64,000 bases of DNA from Nocardioides acrostichi (GTDB lineage: Bacteria > Actinomycetota > Actinomycetes > Propionibacteriales > Nocardioidaceae). The notes under the pieces are model-generated. The model saw only the letters and a list, made by a program, of their open reading frames with translations, had not been told where the DNA came from and searched no databases. This document shows positions 34,641-42,909 of the stretch, in pieces; the stretch's first letter is position 1; each line of letters begins with the position of its first letter. The translations under genes and the position numbers were made by a program. The stretch is from the NCBI RefSeq assembly GCF_015319165.1, contig NZ_JADIVZ010000001.1, positions 186,001 through 250,000 on the forward strand. Direction: 5' to 3'.

Positions 34641-35351
34641 ATGACCAACCCCTACAACCCCTACGGCAACTCCGGCCCCCAGGACTCCGGCGACGGATCC
34701 GGTGCTGGAGAGCCGTCCTGGCGCTCGCACGACACCCAGCCCATCGCCGCGTGGTCTCCGGGCGCCGGTCAGGATCCCCAGACCGAGCACCTGCCCGAAC
34801 CGGCCGCCGCGCGGGGCTCACGTCGCGCCGTGGCGGGCATCGGAGCCGGCGTGCTCACCGCCTCACTGCTCGGCCTCGGCGTCGTCGCGCTGGGTCACCA
34901 GGGCAGCGACCAGGTCGACCTCTCGACCGCCTCGAGCGGTGCGCTGCGCCAGGGAGGCGGCTCGGGGACGACGCCCTCGGCCGACGCCGACAGCCAGGCG
35001 TCGGCAGGCGCCGACGCCGACACCTCCGGGGGCTCGGAGGGGTCCGCGTCGACCGGGCAGGACGTCACGGGCGACGACGCCGGCCCCGCCGACCGCGGCG
35101 CAGCCGCGCCGGGCTGCGGCACCCCGCCGGCGCCGCCGGCGGCCGGGGGAGAGCTACCCGCACCGCCTGCTCTGGATGGCGACGCGCCGACCCCGCCCGC
35201 TGCGGGTGACGCGCCCGAGCCGCCTGCCGACGGCGAGGCACCGACTCCGCCCACGGCCGGTGACGCGCCCGCCCCGCCCGCGGCCGGTGACGCGCCGGCG
35301 CTGCCCGGCGGTGAGCAGGCGCCGAGCGCGCCGGCGACCTCGGGCAGCTGA
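34641..35351 (+). CDS. Membrane-anchored or secreted Pro/Ala-rich repeat protein
   Basis: A 236-residue protein: a hydrophilic N-terminal tail of about 60 residues, one transmembrane helix (AVAGIGAGVLTASLLGLGVVALGH), an S/A/D-rich stretch, and a C-terminal run of about six GDAPxPPAA-type repeats ending APATSGS. Low complexity prevents family assignment. The long cytoplasmic tail before the helix suggests a type II membrane protein with its repeats outside, perhaps spanning the wall. AGAAGAGGACACGACC precedes the ATG. Probably regulated by the adjacent two-component system. Confidence 0.7.
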   Translation: MTNPYNPYGNSGPQDSGDGSGAGEPSWRSHDTQPIAAWSPGAGQDPQTEHLPEPAAARGSRRAVAGIGAGVLTASLLGLGVVALGHQGSDQVDLSTASSGALRQGGGSGTTPSADADSQASAGADADTSGGSEGSASTGQDVTGDDAGPADRGAAAPGCGTPPAPPAAGGELPAPPALDGDAPTPPAAGDAPEPPADGEAPTPPTAGDAPAPPAAGDAPALPGGEQAPSAPATSGS

Positions 35352-35431
35352 GCCGGGCGAACCAGCTGTGACCCGGGATCCGGCGCACGTCGCCGGAGGC
35401 CCGGGCCCACAGCGCACGACGGGGTCGGCGA

Positions 35432-35483
35432 CCCCGGACGACCTCTCGGCCATGACACCGGTCGAGAGGTCGTCGAGCCGGGG
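35432..35483 (+). terminator. Hairpin terminator after the Pro-rich protein gene
   Basis: CCCCGG (35432-35437) and ACGACCTCTCG (35438-35448) pair with CGAGAGGTCGT (35463-35473) and CCGGGG (35478-35483), leaving a small bulge. It lies between convergent genes and may stop transcription from both sides. Confidence 0.7.
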
Positions 35484-35564
35484 TGCGCGATCAAGCCGCG
35501 TGCCGCAACGCGGGATCCGGCGAACTGCCCGTGCACCACGCCCGCTGATCGACCCTCGCGGGGA

Positions 35565-36392
35565 TCAGGCGCCGCGGTGGGCGGCGTCGGTGTAGGAGGC
35601 GAAGCGGTGCAGGAGCGAGGTGGCGCGGGAGGCCTGGCCCTGCGAGGCGCCCAGAGGTCCGCCGAGCTGCCGCTCGAGTTCGGGCAGGGCGCCCTCGGTG
35701 GACTGCAGCAGCAGGCGGGCGGCGTGCCTGGCGGCCTCGGGTTCGAGGGTGAGCACCGCCTCGAAGACGCGGTCCGCGCCGGGGCGACGCGGCTGCTCCC
35801 AGGCGCAGAGGACGGCGCTCATCTCGGGGTCGAGCACCACGATCGCCCACTCGTTGAGCAGGGCGGAGTCCGAGGGAAGGGCCACCCGGGCCGGTGTGCT
35901 GTCGGCGTCGGTGCGCTCGAAGTCGCTGAAGACGGCCGAGTAGCGGCCGGTCCGGCCCAGCTCGCGCCACCGATTGCCGGCGACCTCGAAGCTGCGAGAG
36001 GTCTGGAAGCAGCCGAGGAGCAGGGGGCGACTGGCGTGGGCCATGCTCTCGTCCTCGATCGACCAGGTCATCGAGAGCATGGTGCGGACGCCGAGCCGGA
36101 GCACGTCGAGTTGGGGGAAGGCGCGGCGCAGGCCGGCGTAGAGCGAGCCGTCGCCCACCTCGGCCGCGGCGTGCACGGCGGCGACCGCATCGGCCAGGCT
36201 GAGCCCCCGCTGCCGCTCGGTCTGCACACGGCCGACCTGCTCGACGGTGACGATCGGATAACGCCGCTGACCACCGGTCGTCCGGGCGGCGGCGGGGAAT
36301 CCGGTGGCCCGCTCCCACGCGCGCAGCGTCGAGATGCCCACTCCGGTGCGAGCGGAGAGTTCGCCGATGCTCAGGGCCTGCACCGCGGTCAC
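35565..36392 (-). CDS. MerR-family regulator with DICT sensory domain
   Basis: The 275-residue protein has an N-terminal MerR helix-turn-helix (LSIGELSARTGVGISTLRAWERATGFP, then GGQRRYPIVTVEQV) and a DICT-type sensor region (about residues 95-215) including MLSMTWSIEDESM and LLLGCFQTSRSFEVAGNRWRELGRTGRYSAVFSDF. DICT domains are linked to light and redox signalling, and DICT-MerR genes often sit near carotenoid genes. Here it lies on the left border of the sunscreen and carotenoid region. GTG 36392 is the chosen start; GTG 36383 is possible. Confidence 0.85.
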   Translation of the reverse strand: MTAVQALSIGELSARTGVGISTLRAWERATGFPAAARTTGGQRRYPIVTVEQVGRVQTERQRGLSLADAVAAVHAAAEVGDGSLYAGLRRAFPQLDVLRLGVRTMLSMTWSIEDESMAHASRPLLLGCFQTSRSFEVAGNRWRELGRTGRYSAVFSDFERTDADSTPARVALPSDSALLNEWAIVVLDPEMSAVLCAWEQPRRPGADRVFEAVLTLEPEAARHAARLLLQSTEGALPELERQLGGPLGASQGQASRATSLLHRFASYTDAAHRGA

Positions 36393-36483
36393 CGACTCCG
36401 GGTCGGGACGTCGTGGACCGGCCTCGTCATGGCGCCAGGATAGGGCGAACCCGTCTCACCCTCGTCGTCGTGAGGCACGACGC

Positions 36484-37221
36484 TCAGGCCGGGTCGTCCA
36501 TCGGGAGGCCGTGCTCGATCGTGGCGCGAGCGTCGGCCCCCTCCGAGCCCGTCGGGCCGAAACCGTGCCGCAACGCCCAGAGGATGGCCTCGCCCCGGTT
36601 GCGAGCGCCGACCTTGGAGTACACGTTGCGCAGGTGACTCTTGACCGTGTAGAGGCTGATGAACGCGGCGTCGGCGACCTCCTGGTTGCGTAGCCCGCGC
36701 ACCGTGAGGGCGAGCACCTCGGACTCCCGTGCGGTCAGCCCCGCGGCAGCTCCGGGGAAGGGCTCGCCGACCCGGGCGTCGTCGTCCCACGCCCGCAGCA
36801 CCACGGTCTCTCCGGCGGCCACGCGCAGGATGGCGTCGGCCAACCGGTCGCCCGTCGCCTGCTTGGCCACCCAGCCGCTGGCCCCTGCGGCGAGGGCCGC
36901 GGCGGCGTCCATGCCGGAGTCCGAGAAGCTGTAGACCACGACGTCGTAGCTGAGGGTGTCGACGACGTCTGCCAGTCGTGTCCACGCGTCACCGCGCTGG
37001 GCGTAGGCGTCGAAGAGCACGACGTCGACCTCCTCGACGGGGAGCCCGCCGCACTGCACGACCGAGACCCGGTCGGGATGCGCTGCCAGGATGCCGGCGA
37101 CGCCGGCCACCACCAGCTCGAAGTCGTTGACGACTGCCACCCGCACCGGCAGCGATGCCTCGGCGCGCTGGTACACCCCGGCACCCTGTTCGTCGTCGCT
37201 TCTACAGCTTGTATGCAGCAT
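36484..37221 (-). CDS. LuxR/NarL-type response regulator, sunscreen-cluster border
   Basis: A 245-residue protein with a receiver-like domain (RVAVVNDFELVVAGVAGILAAHP, phosphoacceptor Asp in VVLFDAYAQRG, Lys in GWVAKQATGDRL) and a LuxR helix-turn-helix (LTARESEVLALTVRGLRNQEVADAAFISLYTVKSHLRNVYSKVGARNRGEA). One of the two N-terminal acidic residues is replaced by Asn. No kinase gene is adjacent. Position divergent from the mys operon suggests it controls that operon. The first 25 residues are weakly conserved in appearance and the start may be further downstream. Confidence 0.85.
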   Translation of the reverse strand: MLHTSCRSDDEQGAGVYQRAEASLPVRVAVVNDFELVVAGVAGILAAHPDRVSVVQCGGLPVEEVDVVLFDAYAQRGDAWTRLADVVDTLSYDVVVYSFSDSGMDAAAALAAGASGWVAKQATGDRLADAILRVAAGETVVLRAWDDDARVGEPFPGAAAGLTARESEVLALTVRGLRNQEVADAAFISLYTVKSHLRNVYSKVGARNRGEAILWALRHGFGPTGSEGADARATIEHGLPMDDPA

Positions 37222-37596
37222 CAGGAGTCAAAGCTACACCCAATCTCCAGGTTTACCGAGGGTTCCATGGTCAGCACCACCCAGCCGGGCCTCGAGGACA
37301 GCGATCGGGCCGGCGATCCAAGGAGCCGGCACGTCCCGCGATCACGGCCCGCCCTGGCCCGGAGCGCTGCGTAGTCCCTTGGAACGATTTGACCTCCCAG
37401 AGGTCCGGGACACCCCTAGGTATGACGTCCTCGGGCATGCCCGACGGGCACCGTCGGCGACGTGACCCCGGCCGATGGCCCTGGCCGATCTCGCCTCACC
37501 GCCGAGCGGTCGGTACCGCGCCGACGGGTCACCACCCCCGCCCACGAACCGCTCGACCCCGATCGGGGCAGAAGAAGCGAACCGAAGGAAATCACC
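37222..37596. promoter_or_regulatory. Control region between LuxR gene and the mys operon
   Basis: This 375-bp gap contains TAGTCCCTTGGAACGA at 37372-37387, identical to the complement of 44945-44960. It also holds TTGACC at 37389-37394 and a perfect inverted repeat GACCTC-CCA-GAGGTC at 37391-37405. A possible -10 TAGGTA at 37417-37422 lies 22 bp from TTGACC, a long spacer as in MerR-activated promoters. A 35-codon frame at 37267-37374 ends at the motif but has no ribosome site. GAAGGAAATCACC precedes the first gene. Confidence 0.6.
37372..37387 (+). promoter_or_regulatory. Shared 16-bp motif, copy 1 (mys operon side)
   Basis: TAGTCCCTTGGAACGA reads toward the mys operon, ending 209 bp before the HAD-like start. 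An exact 16-bp match in reverse orientation lies at 44945-44960. An exact match of this length within 8 kb, in two regulatory gaps, is unlikely by chance. Confidence 0.7.
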
Positions 37597-38253
37597 ATGA
37601 CCGCATTGCTGCTGGGCAGCATCAGCACCCTCATCGACACCTCGGAGCTGCAGCGCCAGGCGTTCAACGACGCCTTCGCCGAGCACGGCCTGGAGTGGTC
37701 CTGGTCGCAGGAGGAGTACCGCAGCCTGCTCGACAGCAATGGCGGTCGCGACCGCATCGCCGCCTTCGCCGAGGCTCGCGGCGAGGAGGTGGACGCCGAC
37801 GCGGTGCACGCCACGAAGTCCGCGAAGTTCCGCGAGGCGCTCACCGGCTCGCCACTCGCCCCGCGGGCCGGCGTCGTCGAGACCGTGGCGGCCGCACGGG
37901 AGGCGGGCGCCAAGGTCGCACTGGTCACCACCACCTCGCCCGACAACGTCGCCGCGGTGCTCCAGGCCCTCGACGGTGCCATCGAGTTCGACACCACCGT
38001 CGACTCCGGCCAGGTCGAGGCGGGCAAGCCCGACCCGGCCGCCTACGCCCTGGCGCTCGAGCGGCTCGAGGAGTCTCCCGAGGCCTGCGTGGCCGTGGAG
38101 GACAACCCGGGCGGCGCGGCGTCCGCGGCAGCCGCGGGCGTGCGCTGCCTCGGCTTCCCCAACGAGAACACCGCCGGTCTCGACCTCGGCGACGTCGTGG
38201 ACGTGGTCGACCGGCTCGATCCCGCCCGGACCACCGAGCTGCTCGGCGCCTGA
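37597..38253 (+). CDS. HAD-fold protein without catalytic aspartates (pseudophosphatase)
   Basis: The 218-residue protein aligns with beta-phosphoglucomutase-like HAD hydrolases: LIDTSELQRQAFNDAFAEHGL cap entry, ALVTTTS (motif II), AGKPDP (motif III Lys) and VAVEDNPGGAASAAAAG (motif IV). Motif I, normally D-x-D-G-T, reads LLGSISTL, so the nucleophile and acid/base aspartates are replaced by Gly7 and Ile9. It is therefore probably not a phosphatase. It begins the mys operon, 64 bp before mysA, and may bind a sugar phosphate or regulate the cyclase. GAAGGAAATC is the ribosome site. Confidence 0.85.
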   Translation: MTALLLGSISTLIDTSELQRQAFNDAFAEHGLEWSWSQEEYRSLLDSNGGRDRIAAFAEARGEEVDADAVHATKSAKFREALTGSPLAPRAGVVETVAAAREAGAKVALVTTTSPDNVAAVLQALDGAIEFDTTVDSGQVEAGKPDPAAYALALERLEESPEACVAVEDNPGGAASAAAAGVRCLGFPNENTAGLDLGDVVDVVDRLDPARTTELLGA

Positions 38254-38317
38254 GCCACCTCGCCCTGCCGACGTCCCGTCTCACCCACCTTCCCCCAGCA
38301 TCCCCAGGAGGACGACC

Positions 38318-39553
38318 ATGACCGTCGTCGAGTCACGCCTGACCGCCACCGAGCGGTCCTTCCACGTCGAGGCCTACGAGAAGATCGAGTACACGCTCGA
38401 CTACGTCGACGGGGTCTTCGACCCCGCCAACCCCCAGCTCGCCGACGCCTTCTCCGCGTGGGGTCGCTGCCTCGCGGTGGTCGACCGCAACGTGCTGGCG
38501 ATGCGCGGCGAGGAACTACGTGCCTACTTCGAGCACCACGGCATCGACCTGCGCGTGCAGGAGGTGCGCATCGCCGAGGTGCACAAGTCACTGCGCACGG
38601 TGGAGCAGCTCGTCGACGCGTTCGCCGACTTCGGGCTGATCCGCAAGGAGCCGGTGCTCGTGGTCGGCGGCGGGCTGACCACCGACGTCGCCGGCTTCGC
38701 CTGCGCCGCCTACAAGCGCAGCACCGACTACGTGCGCATCCCGACCACGCTCATCGGACTCATCGACGCCTCGGTGAGCATCAAGGTCGGGGCCAACCAC
38801 GGCCACCTGAAGAACCGGTTGGGCGCCTATCACGCCTCCAAGCAGGTGCTCCTGGACTTCTCCTTCCTGGGCACGTTGCCCACCGACCAGCTGCGCAACG
38901 GCATCGCGGAGATCATCAAGATCGCCACCGTCGGCGACGCGGATCTGTTCGGCCGGCTGGAGAAGTACGCCGAGGAGCTGCTCGAGCACTCCTTCGGCTT
39001 CGGTCCCGAGGGCGGGCACGTGCGCGAGGCCGGCGGCGCCATCACCTACGACGCCATCAAGCGCATGCTCGAGCTCGAGGTGCCCAACCTGCACGAGCTC
39101 GACCTCGATCGCGTCATCGCCTTCGGGCACACGTGGAGCCCCACGCTCGAGCTGGCGCCCGAGCGGCCGCTGTTCCACGGCCACGCGATCGCCGTGGACA
39201 TGGCCTACTCGGCGACGCTGGCGGCCCGGTGCGGCTACATCACCGAGGCCGACCGCGACCGCGTGCACAGTCTCTTCACCCGGCTCGGGCTGTCGGTCGA
39301 CAGCCCCTACCTCACGCCCGAGCTGATCGAGCAGGCGACGGCGTCGATCCTCCAGACCCGTGACGGCCGGCTGCGAGCCGCGTTGCCGCGACCGATCGGC
39401 ACCTGCCACTTCGACAGCGACCTGCACGTCTCCGACCTCGTCGACGCCCTCGCCGACCACCGTGCGTTGTGCTCGGGTCTCGAGCGCGGCGGCGTCGGAC
39501 TGGACGCCTTCACCCCCGCGGAGGTCGAGGCGCCCGTGCAGAGGACGTCGTGA
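38318..39553 (+). CDS. mysA: Sugar phosphate cyclase, desmethyl-4-deoxygadusol synthase type (MysA)
   Basis: A 411-residue dehydroquinate synthase-fold enzyme of the sugar phosphate cyclase group: NAD-site VLVVGGGLTTDVAGF, KRSTDYVRIPTTLIGLIDASVSIKVGANHG, AEIIKIATVGDADLF, and the metal histidines in AFGHTWSPTLEL and FHGHAIAVDM. HTWSP is typical of enzymes using sedoheptulose 7-phosphate rather than DAHP. The downstream mysB-mysC-mysD set makes desmethyl-4-deoxygadusol the expected product; 2-epi-5-epi-valiolone synthase is the alternative. CCCAGGAGGAC is a strong ribosome site. Its stop overlaps the mysB GTG. Confidence 0.9.
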   Translation: MTVVESRLTATERSFHVEAYEKIEYTLDYVDGVFDPANPQLADAFSAWGRCLAVVDRNVLAMRGEELRAYFEHHGIDLRVQEVRIAEVHKSLRTVEQLVDAFADFGLIRKEPVLVVGGGLTTDVAGFACAAYKRSTDYVRIPTTLIGLIDASVSIKVGANHGHLKNRLGAYHASKQVLLDFSFLGTLPTDQLRNGIAEIIKIATVGDADLFGRLEKYAEELLEHSFGFGPEGGHVREAGGAITYDAIKRMLELEVPNLHELDLDRVIAFGHTWSPTLELAPERPLFHGHAIAVDMAYSATLAARCGYITEADRDRVHSLFTRLGLSVDSPYLTPELIEQATASILQTRDGRLRAALPRPIGTCHFDSDLHVSDLVDALADHRALCSGLERGGVGLDAFTPAEVEAPVQRTS

Positions 39554-40362
39554 CGCGGGCCCGAACCCTCGCACCCCGCCCGGTCACGCCGGTGACCCTG
39601 GCGGCCGCGCTCGTGGACGACGCCGTGCGCGACCTCGACGCCGGGACACCGACCGCCGTGGTGCGCGCGGCGCTGGTCCGGGCGCAGGGTCTGCTCGCGG
39701 GGCATGACGCCTACCCGCGCACGATGAGCGGACCGCCCTCCGAGGCGCTCGCCCGGCTCGCGGAGCGCACGGCGTCGCACGACTGGGCCGCGCACGACGG
39801 GGTCGTCCCCCTGGAGCAGGAGATGCTCTCGGGCCATCTCGAGGGCTCCCTGCTCGCCCTGCTCGTGGCGCTCGGCGGGGCGCGGCGCGTGCTCGAGGTG
39901 GGTCTCTTCACCGGCTACTCGGCCCTGGCGATGGCCGAGGCGCTGCCCTCGGACGGTGAGGTGGTGGCGTGCGAGATCGACCCCGGCGTGGCCGCTCTCG
40001 CCCGGGAGTCACTCGACTCCTCCGAGGCCGGGCGCCGGGTGCGCGTCGAGGTCGGGCCGGCCGCGGAGACCCTGGGCATGCTGGCCGGCAGGGGGGAGGT
40101 CTTCGACCTCGTCTTCGTCGACGCCGACAAGACCGGCTACCCGGGCTACGTGGCGCAGGTGCTCGACGCCGGGCTGCTGCGCGTGGGCGGTCTGCTCTGC
40201 GTCGACAACACGATGCTGCAGGGCGAGCCGTGGTCCGAGCACCCCACCGAGGCCGGCGCCGCCGTGCACGCGGCGAGCCGGCTGCTCGCCGAGGATCCGC
40301 GGGTCGCGCCGGTGCTGGTTCCGCTACGCGACGGACTGACCCTGGCCCGGAGGCTCGCGTGA
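39550..40362 (+). CDS. mysB: O-methyltransferase making 4-deoxygadusol (MysB)
   Basis: A 270-residue class I methyltransferase of the catechol/caffeoyl-CoA O-methyltransferase group: RVLEVGLFTGYSALAMAEALP (SAM motif I), VVACEIDPGVAALARESL, FDLVFVDADKTGYPGYV (metal and motif region) and GGLLCVDNTMLQGEPW. The VDADK aspartate and VDNT are the metal-binding pattern of the cation-dependent enzymes. In the sunscreen pathway MysB methylates desmethyl-4-deoxygadusol. The GTG overlaps the mysA stop, and its stop overlaps the mysC GTG. Confidence 0.9.
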   Translation: MTRARTLAPRPVTPVTLAAALVDDAVRDLDAGTPTAVVRAALVRAQGLLAGHDAYPRTMSGPPSEALARLAERTASHDWAAHDGVVPLEQEMLSGHLEGSLLALLVALGGARRVLEVGLFTGYSALAMAEALPSDGEVVACEIDPGVAALARESLDSSEAGRRVRVEVGPAAETLGMLAGRGEVFDLVFVDADKTGYPGYVAQVLDAGLLRVGGLLCVDNTMLQGEPWSEHPTEAGAAVHAASRLLAEDPRVAPVLVPLRDGLTLARRLA

Positions 40363-41798
40363 GCCCCGAGGCCGCGCCGCGCGGCTCGCGGATCCGTACG
40401 GCCGCAGTGCTCGGGCTCCTCGCCCTGGCCGCCCCCCTCGACCTCGCCCTGGTGGGCGCCGCCTCGGTGGCCGGCCGGGTGCGCGGTGCCGGGACCGACC
40501 ACACCCGGCAGGCCGCCCGGCGCCGCACGGTCCTGCTCACCGGCGGCAAGATGACCAAGGCCCTGCACCTGGCGCGGGCCTTCCACCGGGCAGGACACCG
40601 GGTGGTGCTCGTCGAGACCCCCAGCTACCGCTGGACCGCGCACCGCTTCTCACGCTGCGTCGACGCCTTCCACCTCGTCGAGCCGCCCGACTCGCCCGGC
40701 TACGCGGCATCCCTGCTGCGGGTGGTCGAGGCCGAGGGCGTCGACGTCGTGGTGCCGGTCTGCGCGCCCGCCTCCAGCATCCCGGACGCCGAGGCGCGCG
40801 CGCTGCTCGACGAGCACTGCGAGGTGGTGCACCCGCACGCCGACGACGTCCGCCGCGTCGACGACAAGGCGGCCTTCGCGGCCCTCGCCGCCGAGCTGGG
40901 CCTGGCCGTACCGGACACCCACCGCGTCGCCAGCCGGGCCGAGGCGGTCGAGGTCGTCGACTCCCTGGCCCGCAGCGCGCCCGGAGTGCGCTACGTGCTG
41001 AAGTCGATCGTCTACGACCCCGTGCGGCGGCTGGACCTGACGCCCCTGCCCCGGCCGACCCGGGCCGAGACCGAGACGTTCGTGGCTGGTCTGCCCATCG
41101 ACGCCGAGCACCCCTGGATCGTGCAGGAGTGGGTCGCAGGCACCGAGTTCTGCACCCACGGCACGGTGCGCGAGGGACGGCTGCGCGCCTACGTGTGCTG
41201 CCGCTCCTCGGCCTTCCAGCTCTCCTACGAAGCGGTCGAGCACCCCGGCGTCCGCGACTGGGTGGAGCGGTTCGTGGCCGCGACCGACCTGACCGGCCAG
41301 CTCTCCTTCGACCTCATGGAACGGCCGGACGGCACGGTGGTCGGCATCGAGTGCAACCCTCGCCCGCACTCGGCCGTCACCCTCCTGCGCGAACCCCGCG
41401 CGCTCGCCGCCGCCTACCTCGACCAGGGACACGACCAGGAACGCGACCAGGAACGCGACCAGGGAGGCCAGGAACACGACCAGGGACACGACCAGGAACG
41501 CGACCAGGGAGGCCAGGAACGCGCGTGGCCCATCGAGCCGGCCCTGGGCGACCGGCCGACCTACTGGCTGCACCACGAGATCTGGCAGGTGCTGCGCCAC
41601 CCGCGCTCCGCGGGTCCGCACCTGCGGCTGCTGCGCCGGGGGCGCGATGCCGTGCTCGACGCCCACGACCCGTGGCCGTTCTGGCTGCTGTACCACCTGC
41701 AGCTGCCCTCGCTCCTGGTCGACGCCTGGCGTCGCGGACGCCCGTGGCTGCGGCTGGACCCGAACATCGGCAAGCTCGTGGCGCCGGCGGGTGACTGA
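40359..41798 (+). CDS. mysC: ATP-grasp ligase making mycosporine-glycine (MysC)
   Basis: A 479-residue ATP-grasp enzyme with an N-terminal hydrophobic helix (VLGLLALAAPLDLALVGAASVAG) as in cyanobacterial MysC. It continues with RRTVLLTGGKMTKALHLARAFHRAGHRV, DDKAAFAALAAELGLAVPDTH, VQEWVAGTEFCTHG and LSFDLMERPDGTVVGIECNPRPHSAV (metal ligands). MysC couples glycine to 4-deoxygadusol. Residues about 356-389 are a low-complexity DQERDQ-type insertion encoded by 12-bp tandem repeats, placed between the catalytic core and the C-terminal HHEIWQVLRHP domain. The GTG overlaps the mysB stop. Confidence 0.9.
   Translation: MSPEAAPRGSRIRTAAVLGLLALAAPLDLALVGAASVAGRVRGAGTDHTRQAARRRTVLLTGGKMTKALHLARAFHRAGHRVVLVETPSYRWTAHRFSRCVDAFHLVEPPDSPGYAASLLRVVEAEGVDVVVPVCAPASSIPDAEARALLDEHCEVVHPHADDVRRVDDKAAFAALAAELGLAVPDTHRVASRAEAVEVVDSLARSAPGVRYVLKSIVYDPVRRLDLTPLPRPTRAETETFVAGLPIDAEHPWIVQEWVAGTEFCTHGTVREGRLRAYVCCRSSAFQLSYEAVEHPGVRDWVERFVAATDLTGQLSFDLMERPDGTVVGIECNPRPHSAVTLLREPRALAAAYLDQGHDQERDQERDQGGQEHDQGHDQERDQGGQERAWPIEPALGDRPTYWLHHEIWQVLRHPRSAGPHLRLLRRGRDAVLDAHDPWPFWLLYHLQLPSLLVDAWRRGRPWLRLDPNIGKLVAPAGD
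41425..41523 (+). repeat. 12-bp minisatellite inside mysC
   Basis: About eight degenerate copies of GACCAGGAACGC and relatives (GACCAGGGACAC, GACCAGGGAGGCCAGGAA) lie in frame. They encode a hydrophilic DQ-rich insertion in MysC without shifting the frame, so unit number could vary between strains. Confidence 0.85.
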
Positions 41799-41799
41799 G

Positions 41800-42909
41800 A
41801 TGATCAGGGGCTCGAGATCCGCCCCGCGCACGGTGCTGCACATCGCAGGGTCGCCCACCAGCCACGCCTTCGCCGACCTCTCTCGGCTCTACGCCCGCGC
41901 TGCCCTCGCGACTCTGCGCGAGAGGACGCCGCACCGGCACGAGGTGATCTGGGTCGACCCGGACGGCTCGTGGCGACCGGTCGCCGACCTCGAGCCGGGG
42001 ACACTGGCCGTCGCGCCGCAGCTCAGCCTGCTCGAGGGACTCGCGCACGTCGCCGACCTCGCGCCGGACGCCGCGCTGCCGCAGCTGTTCTGCCGGGCCG
42101 GCATGACCACTGTGAGAGCGGTCCTCGAGGCCATCGGCGTGCCGATCGTGGGCAACGATGCCGTCACCATGTCGCTGGGGGCCGACAAGGACCGGGCCCG
42201 GGCTCTCGTCGCGGCCGAGGGAGTGGCCGTGCCCGAGGCCACCCTCCTGCGGCCTGGCGACGAGGCGGTGCCGGGCACCGCGATGTCACCCGTCGTGGTC
42301 AAGCCCGCCGACGCCGACAACTCCGACGGCGTCACCCTCGTGCGCAGTGGGGGCGACCTGGCCGGTGCCGTGGCCCGGGCGCGCCGTCATGCCACCGGGC
42401 ACGCCGGGGCTCGCGTGCTGGTGGAGCGCTACGTCCCGCTGGGCCGAGAGGTGCGGTGCGGGGTGCTGGAGATCGACGGCGAGCTGGTCACGCTGCCGCT
42501 GGAGGAGTATGCGGTCGACGAGACCTCCAAGCCGGTGCGCGACCGCGCCGACAAGTTGCGCGGCAGTGGCGCCGACCTCGCGCTCGTCGCGAAGGATGCA
42601 GAGCACGCGTGGGTCGTGGACCCCGCCGACCCGGTGACGGCGCCGGTGCATGCGGCCGCGCTCGCCTGCTACCGCGCCCTCGGGTGCCGGCACTACGGCC
42701 TCTTCGACTTCCGTGTCGACCCCGAGGGGCGGCCGTGGTTCCTCGAAGCCGGCCTCTACTGCTCCTTCTCGCCCAGCAGCGTCCTGGTCGTCATGGCCGC
42801 CGCGGCCGGGATCGGTCTCGCGACGCAGTTCGAGGCGGCCCTCACCGCGGCGCTCGGCCCCCGGCACCGATCCCGACCCCACTCACCACGCCTCAGGAGC
42901 AGCCCGTGA
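41800..42909 (+). CDS. mysD: D-Ala-D-Ala ligase-like ATP-grasp enzyme (MysD)
   Basis: A 369-residue ATP-grasp protein of the D-Ala-D-Ala ligase group: GVPIVGNDAVTMSLGADKDRARALVAAEGVAVPE, VVVKPADADNSDGVTLV, VLVERYVPLGREVRCGVLEIDGELVTLP and YGLFDFRVDPEGRPWFLEAGLYCSFSPSSV. MysD condenses a second amino acid (often serine or threonine) with mycosporine-glycine to give shinorine or porphyra-334. The usual N-E-x-N end of the family appears as LEAGLYC here, as typical for MysD rather than Ddl. It starts 1 bp after mysC and its stop overlaps the oxygenase GTG. Amino-acid preference cannot be read from sequence. Confidence 0.9.
   Translation: MIRGSRSAPRTVLHIAGSPTSHAFADLSRLYARAALATLRERTPHRHEVIWVDPDGSWRPVADLEPGTLAVAPQLSLLEGLAHVADLAPDAALPQLFCRAGMTTVRAVLEAIGVPIVGNDAVTMSLGADKDRARALVAAEGVAVPEATLLRPGDEAVPGTAMSPVVVKPADADNSDGVTLVRSGGDLAGAVARARRHATGHAGARVLVERYVPLGREVRCGVLEIDGELVTLPLEEYAVDETSKPVRDRADKLRGSGADLALVAKDAEHAWVVDPADPVTAPVHAAALACYRALGCRHYGLFDFRVDPEGRPWFLEAGLYCSFSPSSVLVVMAAAAGIGLATQFEAALTAALGPRHRSRPHSPRLRSSP

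Noticed and set aside
32000..34821. One minus-strand frame covering kinase, regulator and beyond
   Set aside because: Only the kinase part (31975-33447) has domains in this frame; the rest is out-of-frame reading of the regulator gene.
37267..37374. 35-codon frame upstream of the mys operon
   Set aside because: It has no ribosome site, a composition like non-coding high-GC DNA and no recognisable peptide; a regulatory leader cannot be excluded but is unsupported.
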